6,075 nucleotides of DNA from an uncultured Oscillospiraceae bacterium (lineage in GTDB: Bacteria; Bacillota; Clostridia; Oscillospirales; Oscillospiraceae), in NCBI GenBank assembly GCA_900758955.1, contig CAAETL010000073.1, forward strand, positions 1 through 6,075, in the 5' to 3' direction. Within the stretch, counting starts at the first letter, position 1. Every line of letters begins with the position of its first letter. The position numbers and the translations under genes were made by a program. Shown piece by piece: positions 1-4,209 of this stretch. The notes under the pieces are model-generated. The model searched no databases and was not told the origin of the DNA. It saw only the letters and a list, made by a program, of their open reading frames with translations.

Positions 1-26
1 CCCCCCCCCCCCCCCCCCCCCCCCCC
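1..26. other. Homopolymer C run at window edge (probable artefact)
   Basis: The first 26 bases are all C. Such a run at the very end of a sequence is typical of a two-colour sequencing poly-G artefact carried into an assembly end, and bacterial genomes rarely hold one this long. It would encode polyproline in the frame of the following gene, but that should not be trusted. It most likely marks a contig edge, so the gene that follows is cut by the assembly and not by biology. Confidence 0.8.
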
Positions 27-28
27 GA

Positions 29-559
29 GAGCGGGTCAAAGCCATACAAGCGGCAATGGCCCAAAAAACGCCGCCTCGCATGGACCAATTGCCCCACATC
101 ATGGACTTGCAGGATGTTACCTTAGCGCGAGACCTGGCGCAACTGGTTTTCCGCAGCGCCCTGCGACGACATGGGGAATCCGCGCCCATTGCGCTTTGGC
201 TGCTACAACCTCCCAACGGTGTCTTAGCCCATCTACAAGAGTTTTTTCCAGGATGCAAAATCCACGAGATCGCGGATTTCCCGGAAGCCTGTAAGGAAGT
301 TACCGTATCAGCAAAGCGATATAACGGTGCGCCGACCCATGCGGCAAAACTTCTGGATTGGCTGCAAAATTGGGATGGAGATGCGGTCACCCCCGATAAC
401 ATTCGGACACAAACCAACTTAACCAAGGACCAGTTTAAGGAAGCCAAGAAGCACCCTGCGGTGCGTCAGTATTTTCAACAGTACGTCATTTCGGTGGGTT
501 CCGGCAGGCATACTGTCTACCAACGAAAAATGGAAAACACCACTGGGCTCCCGGCTTAA
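29..559 (+). CDS. Hypothetical mobile-element protein, C-terminal part (5' truncated)
   Basis: I do not recognise this protein. The frame stays open from the first ATG at 56 back into the C run (residues RERVKAIQAA precede that Met), and no Shine-Dalgarno sequence lies before the ATG, so the true start is probably off the window and this is a C-terminal fragment of at least 167 residues. The sequence is soluble and mixed alpha/beta. It has no membrane segment or signal peptide. The last 60 or so residues, from KLLDWLQNW through TPDNIRTQTNLTKDQFKEAK to SGRHTVYQRK, have the layout of a winged-helix or helix-turn-helix fold: helix, TPxxIR turn, helix, then a basic beta hairpin. That fold call is inference from residue pattern only. 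The gene lies 24 bases before an excisionase-like gene and the integrase, in the same direction, where replication, mobilisation or control genes of integrative elements are often found. It could be the tail of a replication or primase-like protein, but nothing here proves that. Confidence 0.6.
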   Translation, partial: ERVKAIQAAMAQKTPPRMDQLPHIMDLQDVTLARDLAQLVFRSALRRHGESAPIALWLLQPPNGVLAHLQEFFPGCKIHEIADFPEACKEVTVSAKRYNGAPTHAAKLLDWLQNWDGDAVTPDNIRTQTNLTKDQFKEAKKHPAVRQYFQQYVISVGSGRHTVYQRKMENTTGLPA

Positions 560-583
560 ACAGTGAGGAAGGAAGGAATTTTT

Positions 584-775
584 ATGGAAAACAAGACAAC
601 ACTGTCCCCCGTGCTCACAGTCCGCGAAGCGGCTCAACTCGCCAGAGTGGGAAAAAACACCATGTACGCACTGGTTAACTCAGGTGAAATCCAAAGTGTG
701 CGTATCGGCAATCAGATTCGGATTAGCCGAGTAGAACTCTACCGCTTTTTAGGGCTGGAATTAGCGGCAACTTGA
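584..775 (+). CDS. Excisionase-family helix-turn-helix protein (Xis-like)
   Basis: A 63-residue DNA-binding protein of the excisionase / MerR-like helix-turn-helix family. Residues 12-49 show the family pattern: LTVREAAQLARVGKNT (first helix and turn), MYALVNSGEIQSVRIGN (recognition helix and wing) and IRISRVEL (return strand and helix). Proteins of this kind bind att DNA and steer a tyrosine integrase towards excision, and in Tn916-like elements they sit directly before int, as here. I chose the ATG at 584 because GAGGAAGGAAGG (565-576) lies 7 bases upstream. An in-frame GTG at 563 would place that ribosome site inside the gene, so it is unlikely. The gene follows the upstream ORF after 24 bases and precedes int by 78 bases, which contain a strong hairpin. 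It may act as a plain transcription factor of the element and not as a true excisionase; the short length and the position favour Xis. Confidence 0.85.
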   Translation: MENKTTLSPVLTVREAAQLARVGKNTMYALVNSGEIQSVRIGNQIRISRVELYRFLGLELAAT

Positions 776-787
776 CCAGTATCGTTC

Positions 788-825
788 GGAAAGGGCTTCG
801 AGCAAACGCGCTCGGAGCCCTTTCC
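788..825 (+). promoter_or_regulatory. Long hairpin between xis-like gene and int
   Basis: An inverted repeat with arms at 788-803 and 810-825: 16 pairs with one G-T wobble around a 6-base loop (AAACGC). No T run follows on either strand (ACAAAACAGG on plus), so it is not a standard intrinsic terminator. Lying between the xis-like and int genes, it could stabilise the upstream mRNA, attenuate read-through into int, or serve as a protein-binding palindrome. The hairpin is seen directly; the role is inference. Confidence 0.6.
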
Positions 826-853
826 ACAAAACAGGAAAAAGGGGGGCGCTATT

Positions 854-1987
854 ATGGCACGGAAACGAATCGAACGAAATATTTCCTACGATGATGTACG
901 CAAAAAATATTATATTAACTTGGATTTTGGTTTGGATCAAGAGGCTGGGAGGCAAATTAAAAAGTCACGCACTTTTTCCAAATTGACCGAAGCAAGATCT
1001 GCACTTCGGAAACATGAGGCTGCCCGAGATAGCGGGCAGATCGTCCCGCCTAAAGCCCTAACACTGCAACAATGGCTGACGCAGTGGATGGACACTGTGA
1101 TCAGACTAAGCAGGGCCGTCACTACCGTGTACGCATATGAAAACATGCTCAATAAGCATATTATCCCGGAATTGGGAGATATCCCAATTCAAAAGCTCAC
1201 GCCACAGCAGTTACAGCGCTATTACGCGACGTTAATGCGGGACAAGTGTCTCAGTTCCAATACCGCTCGAAAACACCATGATCTTTTGAACGCCGCTCTC
1301 AAAATGGCGGTAACGCAAGGTGTTCTGATCAACAACCCCGCTGGACGAGTGGAAGCGCCAAAGGTCCGCCGCCCGGAGATCCACTACTATTCGATGGAAG
1401 AACTGCAAACCCTTTTACAGCTGTCCAAGGGTACGCGAATGGAAGTGATGGTTAAATTGGCAGGACTTCTGGGACTCCGAAGAGAAGAAATTCTGGGGTT
1501 AACCTGGGACTGTGTCCACTTCGATGAAAAGCTGATCGAAATCAAAACCGTCCGCACTGCCGCCGGGAAGCTCATTGTAACCAAGGAGCCCAAAACCGCA
1601 ACCTCGAGACGGGTTCTACATATGCCAAAAGAGTTGGAGGACGCCCTCCGTCGGACGCAGGAGACGCAGCGGCAGTATCAGCAGTATCTGGGAGATGCCT
1701 ACCAGGATGGCCGCTATGTTTTTGCACATGAGGACGGACGGCCGATGCGCCCCAACTACGCATCGGAATTGTTTACAAAATTCATTCGAGACCATCAACT
1801 TCCTCCCCTGACCCTTCACGGCCTGCGGCATAGCTTTGCCAGCATCGCCAATGCCAAAGGAATCCCAATGTACGATATTGGCAAAGCATTGGGCCACAGC
1901 TCTCCAGCTACCACCAGTAAAATCTACACCTATTTGCTGGACCCTGACCACAAAGGCTTGTTGGAAAAACTGTGGGAAGAAAATTGA
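854..1987 (+). CDS. int: Tyrosine recombinase / integrase (Tn916-type element integrase)
   Basis: A complete 377-residue tyrosine-family site-specific recombinase that would cut and rejoin attachment sites to integrate and excise the element. Residues 5-60 are a basic three-strand arm-binding domain (ISYDDVRKKYYINLDFG, then KKSRTFSKLTEARSALRKHE). Residues 71-160 are the SAM-like core-binding domain (LQQWLTQWM to ALKMAVTQG). Residues 178-370 are the catalytic domain. All expected active-site residues are visible: Arg209 in GLRREEIL, Lys247 in EPKTATSRR, His322 and Arg325 in LHGLRHSF, His348 in LGHSS and the nucleophile Tyr358 in KIYTYL. Length and layout fit Tn916/ICE and phage integrases of Firmicutes. 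The start at ATG 854 is supported by the GGGGGG-rich ribosome site at 841-846 (AAAAAGGGGGGC). It is preceded by an excisionase-like gene, and its 3' end should point to the element boundary. It appears intact. The exact family and target site cannot be told from sequence alone; see the ssrA fragment at 3281-3310. Confidence 0.95.
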   Translation: MARKRIERNISYDDVRKKYYINLDFGLDQEAGRQIKKSRTFSKLTEARSALRKHEAARDSGQIVPPKALTLQQWLTQWMDTVIRLSRAVTTVYAYENMLNKHIIPELGDIPIQKLTPQQLQRYYATLMRDKCLSSNTARKHHDLLNAALKMAVTQGVLINNPAGRVEAPKVRRPEIHYYSMEELQTLLQLSKGTRMEVMVKLAGLLGLRREEILGLTWDCVHFDEKLIEIKTVRTAAGKLIVTKEPKTATSRRVLHMPKELEDALRRTQETQRQYQQYLGDAYQDGRYVFAHEDGRPMRPNYASELFTKFIRDHQLPPLTLHGLRHSFASIANAKGIPMYDIGKALGHSSPATTSKIYTYLLDPDHKGLLEKLWEEN

Positions 1988-1989
1988 GC

Positions 1990-2034
1990 GTAAACCCGCG
2001 TCCGCAGTTCTTGAGGCGGACGCGGATGGTTTAC
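1990..2034 (+). terminator. Inverted repeat just after int
   Basis: The arms GTAAACCCGCGTCCGC (1990-2005) and the complement-matching 2016-2034 surround a 10-base loop. The inner ten pairs (CCGCGTCCGC) are perfect, then a 3-base bulge, then GTAAA/TTTAC pairs. It begins 3 bases after the int stop. No clear T tract follows (AGGATCGG), so it may stabilise the int mRNA 3' end, terminate weakly, or belong to the recombination region. Confidence 0.45.
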
Positions 2035-2180
2035 AGGATCGGAATCCTATCCTGACCATTCATCTTGATTAAACAGTACCACAATTACCATCATGATACC
2101 CGACTTTTCGGAATTTTTCAATAGCCACTCTGCCCGGGACCACGATGATTACTTGTCTCTGATCTTGCTTTGGCGCTACA

Positions 2181-2209
2181 TTGATTTCTATGCAATTTTG
2201 TGCTATCCT
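2181..2209 (+). promoter_or_regulatory. Extended -10 promoter for the fic leader/fic
   Basis: TTGATT (2181-2186) and TATCCT (2204-2209) are separated by 17 bases, and a TG at 2201-2202 makes an extended -10 (TGCTATCCT). Transcription would begin near 2216, giving either a leader of about 115 bases before the TTG start of fic or an almost leaderless small ORF at 2217. Each hexamer matches consensus at four of six positions. The assignment is from pattern alone. Confidence 0.5.
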
Positions 2210-2216
2210 GTGTTGC

Positions 2217-2324
2217 ATGGAAGAAGAGCAAAAACCAACCGGGAAGCAACCGGATATTTGGGCGGCATCAAAGATGCGGCTGTTGCGTCCCTGCAACGCG
2301 GGGCGGACTCCATCATGGAGGTGA
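2217..2324 (+). CDS. Possible 35-residue leader ORF upstream of fic
   Basis: An ATG one base after the predicted transcription start opens a 35-codon frame beginning MEEEQKPTGKQPDIWAASK and ending in TGA at 2322-2324. The stop lies inside the ribosome site of fic (GGAGGTGAT, 2317-2325) and the fic TTG follows 7 bases later, an arrangement that would allow translational coupling. The N-terminal half looks like plausible hydrophilic coding sequence; the C-terminal half (RPCNAGRTPSWR) is arginine- and proline-rich and less convincing. No ribosome site precedes the ATG, so it would need leaderless initiation. It may equally be non-coding leader, or the remnant of an older gene. Confidence 0.25.
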   Translation: MEEEQKPTGKQPDIWAASKMRLLRPCNAGRTPSWR

Positions 2325-2331
2325 TGATACT

Positions 2332-3069
2332 TTGGATTTTACCAAACTAAATGAGCTGGCCGCTACGGTGCAAGCCATGCGCCCGCTGAATCAGGCCGAA
2401 TTGGAGCGGCTGCGAGATGAATTTGTCATTGAAAACACATACGATTCCAATGCTATTGAGGGCAATACCTTAACGCTCCGGGAAACCGCTCTCATTTTGC
2501 GGGAAGGGATTACCATCGCGGAAAAGCCGCTGAAGGATCACTTAGAAGCCATCGGACACAAAGACGCCTTTGAATACGTGGTATCGTTAGCGGATGCCAA
2601 CACGCCGCTGAGTGAACGGATCATAAAAGGGATTCATAGTCTTGTTTTAATGAATGACCGGCTGAATCGGGGCGTTTATCGGGGGGTGCCCGTGCGGATT
2701 CTGGGCGCTTCGCATACGCCGCCGCAGCCATACTTGGTCCCCATCCAAATGGAACGGCTGCTTGCTGAGTATGACACGCTAAAACAGAGCAAACATAACA
2801 TCGAGGCGATTGCAGAGTTTCATTTAAAATTGGAGGGGATTCACCCCTTTGTTGACGGCAACGGGCGAACAGGGCGGCTGATTCTAAATTTGGAGCTGAT
2901 GAAAGCCGGGTTACTGCCGGTCAATATCAAATTTGCGGATCGACGCAAGTACTACGAATCTTTCGACACCTACTACGGGGCGGATCATTCCCCCGAGGCC
3001 CTCATAGAATTGATTGCAAACTATGAGATTGCCGAATTGGAAAAACGCATTGAAATTTTGAAGAGCTGA
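2332..3069 (+). CDS. fic: Fic family protein (class II, self-inhibited AMP-transferase)
   Basis: A complete 245-residue Fic-domain protein. Fic enzymes transfer AMP or a related group from a nucleotide to hydroxyl side chains of target proteins, and many bacterial ones act as toxins. The signature HPFVDGNGRTGR at residues 171-182 carries the catalytic His171, the phosphate/metal loop DGNGR and the terminal Arg182. The flap that positions the target is at 124-137 (LGASHTPPQPYLVP). Residues 39-44, SNAIEG, match the (S/T)xxxE(G/N) inhibitory motif, and Glu43 would clamp the active site; because it lies before the Fic core in the same chain, this is class II and needs no separate antitoxin. The N-terminal helices (RPLNQAELERLRDEF) are typical. 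I chose TTG at 2332 because GGAGGTGAT (2317-2325) is ideally spaced. The open frame from 2200 would add 44 residues (such as RHQRCGCC) unlike any Fic N-terminus. It lies between the integrase and the ssrA fragment, so it is probably element cargo. The target protein is unknown. Confidence 0.92.
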   Translation: MDFTKLNELAATVQAMRPLNQAELERLRDEFVIENTYDSNAIEGNTLTLRETALILREGITIAEKPLKDHLEAIGHKDAFEYVVSLADANTPLSERIIKGIHSLVLMNDRLNRGVYRGVPVRILGASHTPPQPYLVPIQMERLLAEYDTLKQSKHNIEAIAEFHLKLEGIHPFVDGNGRTGRLILNLELMKAGLLPVNIKFADRRKYYESFDTYYGADHSPEALIELIANYEIAELEKRIEILKS

Positions 3070-3088
3070 CAGAAATAGGCGTCTCGGT

Positions 3089-3127
3089 AGAAACCGGTAG
3101 GAAATAGAATACTTCCTACCGGTTTCT
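3089..3127 (+). terminator. Hairpin downstream of fic
   Basis: AGAAACCGGTAGGAA (3089-3103) pairs perfectly over 15 bases with 3113-3127 around a 9-base loop, 19 bases after the fic stop. The right arm ends in GGTTTCTCT, a weak T-rich tail on the plus strand, so it is likely a fic terminator. It shares the AGAAACCGG start with the hairpin at 3244-3279. Confidence 0.6.
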
Positions 3128-3182
3128 CTAAAATTTGACTCACACGTCTTTTTTCAACGTCGCTTTCCCTGTGTGCATTTGT

Positions 3183-3205
3183 GATATCTACCAGGATATC
3201 TACCA
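3183..3205. repeat. Tandem 11-bp direct repeats (GATATCTACCA)
   Basis: GATATCTACCA occurs at 3183-3193 and again at 3195-3205, a 12-base period. A related TGTGATATC lies at both 3180-3188 and 3378-3386, on either side of the ssrA fragment. Spaced direct repeats near an att site are what arm-binding sites of Tn916- or lambda-type integrases look like. The repeats are seen directly; the role is inference. Confidence 0.5.
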
Positions 3206-3243
3206 AACCGGAAAATATCCAAAAAAAGTTGCATAATTATAAG

Positions 3244-3279
3244 AAACCGGCCTGAAATTCTAAAATTTCAGGCCGGTTT
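3244..3279 (-). terminator. Perfect 16-bp hairpin after the ssrA 3' end
   Basis: AAACCGGCCTGAAATT (3244-3259) pairs with 3264-3279 around the 4-base loop CTAA, with no mismatch. On the minus strand it begins two bases after the CCA of the ssrA fragment and is followed by TTTCTTAT, so it fits the native terminator of a minus-strand tmRNA gene. On the plus strand the following bases are GTGGTGG, a poor terminator tail. Confidence 0.75.
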
Positions 3280-3280
3280 G

Positions 3281-3308
3281 TGGTGGAGGCGGGGGGAGTT
3301 GAACCCCC
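3281..3308 (-). other. ssrA: 3' end fragment of tmRNA (ssrA): probable attachment site
   Basis: Read on the minus strand, this holds a 5-bp T-stem GGGGG/CCCCC around the T-loop TTCAACT, then CGCCTCC (3' strand of a 7-bp acceptor stem), the discriminator A and the encoded CCA. TTCAACT with a CTCCACCA end is the hallmark of tmRNA; E. coli ssrA ends in a very similar way. The rest of tmRNA is missing: on the minus strand upstream there is AT-rich DNA and then an unrelated gene, with no matching 5' acceptor strand and no tag reading frame. The 3' end of ssrA is a common target of tyrosine integrases, which leave such a fragment at one end of the element. I read this as an att site. A tRNA 3' fragment is the alternative, but no D-arm or anticodon arm is present. 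Confidence 0.7.
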
Positions 3309-3421
3309 CTATAAATTTTCAAATCCCTTGCGCCGCAACGGAAAAATAGCGACAAATCAAAATTGTGTTGTATTTCGTGTGATATCAGGTGTGTAAGTGC
3401 TCCCAGAAACCGGGGCCCCCC

Positions 3422-3471
3422 TACCGTCATGACAAATCCCGAAACAGAAAGAAAGGATACTGTCATGACAA
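3422..3471 (+). repeat. Duplicated 14-bp motif TACYGTCATGACAA
   Basis: TACCGTCATGACAA (3422-3435) and TACTGTCATGACAA (3458-3471) differ at one base and lie 36 bases apart. Each contains the perfect palindrome GTCATGAC, and the second spans the start codon of the Spo0A-like gene. The pair could be an operator for self-control, or a duplication of the start region. Only the downstream copy has a ribosome site before its ATG. Confidence 0.5.
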
Positions 3472-3839
3472 GCAATACAGACACATTGCAAAAACCTAGT
3501 AAAGACGCGTTGGAGGATATCATCGAGCAGCAGCTCCGCCTTCTCCGCATCACGGGCAATCTCAAGGGGTTGCGGTACCATACCCGCGCCATCGCCAGCG
3601 CCATATGCCAGCCGGACCTCACCATTTCCATGACCCGGGATCTGTACCCCCTGGTGGCGGACCGTTGCCGCGCCACAGCGCACGGCGTGGAGCGGGCCAT
3701 GCGCACGGCGGTAAAGGCATGTTGGGAGCGCGGAGGGCGCGAAACGCTCGATCAGATGGCTGGATACCATCTCACCGAGCGCCCCACAAATGCCGAATTT
3801 ATTGATCTAGTAGCCAATTACATCAGCCGTCGGATGTAA
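3465..3839 (+). CDS. Stand-alone Spo0A C-terminal DNA-binding domain protein
   Basis: A 124-residue protein that is almost wholly the DNA-binding (effector) domain of the sporulation master regulator Spo0A. Family landmarks appear in order: helices around LLRITGNLKGLRYHTRAI (26-43), SMTRDLYPLVADRC (55-68; compare the Spo0A YPDIA segment), the recognition-helix region TAHGVERAMRTAVKACWERG (71-90) and RPTNAEFIDLVANYI (106-120, like KPTNSEFI in Spo0A). The phospho-acceptor receiver domain of about 120 residues that normally precedes it is absent, so the protein cannot be switched by the phosphorelay in the usual way. I chose ATG 3465, with GAAAGGA (3451-3457) before it. The in-frame ATG at 3429 lacks a ribosome site, and the frame open back to 3363 gives an unconvincing peptide. 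It lies between the ssrA att fragment and an Arc-like gene, so it is probably an element regulator binding 0A-box-like sites. Whether it copies or blocks host Spo0A is unknown. Confidence 0.85.
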   Translation: MTSNTDTLQKPSKDALEDIIEQQLRLLRITGNLKGLRYHTRAIASAICQPDLTISMTRDLYPLVADRCRATAHGVERAMRTAVKACWERGGRETLDQMAGYHLTERPTNAEFIDLVANYISRRM

Positions 3840-3843
3840 TCCT

Positions 3844-3876
3844 ACCGGGCGGGAGGCGACTCTCTCGTCCGGTTTT
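3844..3876 (+). terminator. Intrinsic terminator after the Spo0A-like gene
   Basis: ACCGGGCGGGAG (3844-3855) pairs with CTCTCGTCCGGT (3862-3873) over 12 bases with two G-T wobbles, around a 6-base loop, and runs into TTTT then CCCTATTCT. It starts four bases after the stop codon. Transcription of the Spo0A-like gene should end here, so the next gene needs its own promoter. Confidence 0.8.
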
Positions 3877-3888
3877 CCCTATTCTATC

Positions 3889-3975
3889 ATACTGTCGCCA
3901 GTATAAAAATAAGCAGAATATACAAAATATACTACCGACATTATACATCATATCGACAGTATATCTTATACTACC
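3889..3975. promoter_or_regulatory. Repeat-dense operator/promoter region before the Arc-like gene
   Basis: This AT-rich stretch holds overlapping repeats. A perfect palindrome ATACTG-TCGC-CAGTAT lies at 3889-3904. ATACTGTCG at 3889-3897 recurs inverted at 3954-3962. CGACATTATA (3936-3945) and CGACAGTATA (3954-3963) are direct copies 18 bases apart. TATACTACC occurs at 3928-3936 and 3967-3975, and the TATACT of the second is a possible -10. TGTCG, in one orientation or the other, occurs three times and equals the core of the Spo0A box (TGTCGAA). ATACTGTC also overlaps the start of the Spo0A-like gene (3457-3464). Likely ligands are the Spo0A-like protein, the Arc-like protein, or both. The -35 is unclear. 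Confidence 0.6.
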
Positions 3976-3987
3976 TCTGAAAGAGGT
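3973..3987 (+). promoter_or_regulatory. Small hairpin covering the ribosome site of the Arc-like gene
   Basis: ACCTCT (3973-3978), loop GAA, AGAGGT (3982-3987): the right arm is the Shine-Dalgarno sequence of the gene that starts at 3994. Folding would hide the ribosome site, which suggests modest translational damping. Six pairs with a 3-base loop is only weakly stable, so the effect may be small. Confidence 0.4.
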
Positions 3988-3993
3988 GGTCAT

Positions 3994-4173
3994 ATGGCGT
4001 ATTCCGACTCACAGAAAGAAGCGACTGCGCGTTACAACAAAAAAGCCTATGACCGGATCGAAATCAAAGTCAAGAAAGGCCGCAAGCGTGAAATCTTCGC
4101 TTACGCGGCCAGTCAGAACAAGAGCGTCAATCAGTTTATTGTCGACCTGATCAACAAAGAAATGAATCGGTAA
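3994..4173 (+). CDS. Arc-like / ribbon-helix-helix DNA-binding protein
   Basis: A 59-residue protein beginning MAYSDSQKEATARYNKKAYD. RIEIKVKKG (21-29) would form the DNA-contacting beta strand, KREIFAYAASQNK (31-43) the first helix, and SVNQFIVDLINKEMNR (44-59) the second, with the S(V/L)NxFI turn typical of Arc/MetJ-type ribbon-helix-helix dimers. Such proteins are small repressors of phage, plasmid and element genes or DNA-binding antitoxins. The ATG has AGAGGTGG (3982-3989) just upstream, partly inside a small hairpin. The gene follows the Spo0A-like gene after a terminator and an operator-like region that it may control itself. No partner toxin lies next to it, so a repressor role is more likely than an antitoxin role. 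Confidence 0.8.
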   Translation: MAYSDSQKEATARYNKKAYDRIEIKVKKGRKREIFAYAASQNKSVNQFIVDLINKEMNR

Positions 4174-4205
4174 CCGGCGCGTCTGAAAAGGCGCGCCGGT
4201 TTTTC
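4172..4205 (+). terminator. Intrinsic terminator of the Arc-like gene
   Basis: AACCGGCGCG (4172-4181) pairs perfectly with CGCGCCGGTT (4192-4201) around a 10-base loop and is followed by T residues (to 4204). The left arm overlaps the TAA stop. On the minus strand the hairpin is followed by ACCGATTC with no T run, so it mainly serves the plus-strand gene, although it lies directly after the end of the convergent phage gene. Confidence 0.85.
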
Positions 4206-4209
4206 TCCC

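Noticed and set aside
772..800. Promoter for int beginning at TTGACC (772-777)
   Set aside because: No acceptable -10 lies 16-18 bases downstream, where the long hairpin begins.
1616..2059. Minus-strand frame of 147 residues within int
   Set aside because: Shadow of the integrase reading frame; it lacks protein-family features and runs opposite to a well-supported gene.
2069..2296. Open minus-strand frame of 75 residues in the int-fic gap
   Set aside because: Antisense to the promoter and leader of fic, with no Shine-Dalgarno sequence and no recognisable motif.
2200..2331. N-terminal extension of the Fic frame by 44 residues from an ATG at 2200
   Set aside because: The ATG lies within the predicted promoter, has no ribosome site, and the peptide (Cys/His/Gly-rich) is unlike Fic N-termini; the TTG at 2332 has an ideal GGAGGTGAT.
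2093..2350. Open plus-strand frame of 85 residues
   Set aside because: No ribosome site, it overlaps the Fic start in another frame, and the peptide resembles no family. It could be a gene remnant but cannot be supported.
3021..3206. Minus-strand frame of 61 residues starting at a TTG over the direct repeats
   Set aside because: No ribosome site, overlap with the fic 3' end and its hairpin, no family pattern.
3281..3380. Complete minus-strand tRNA
   Set aside because: Only T-arm, acceptor 3' strand and CCA are present. There is no matching 5' acceptor strand, D-arm or anticodon arm within tRNA distance.
3260..3770. Two overlapping minus-strand frames opposite the Spo0A-like gene
   Set aside because: Both are antisense to a clear Spo0A-domain gene, one crosses the ssrA fragment and terminator, and their sequences are low-complexity Arg/Pro-rich.
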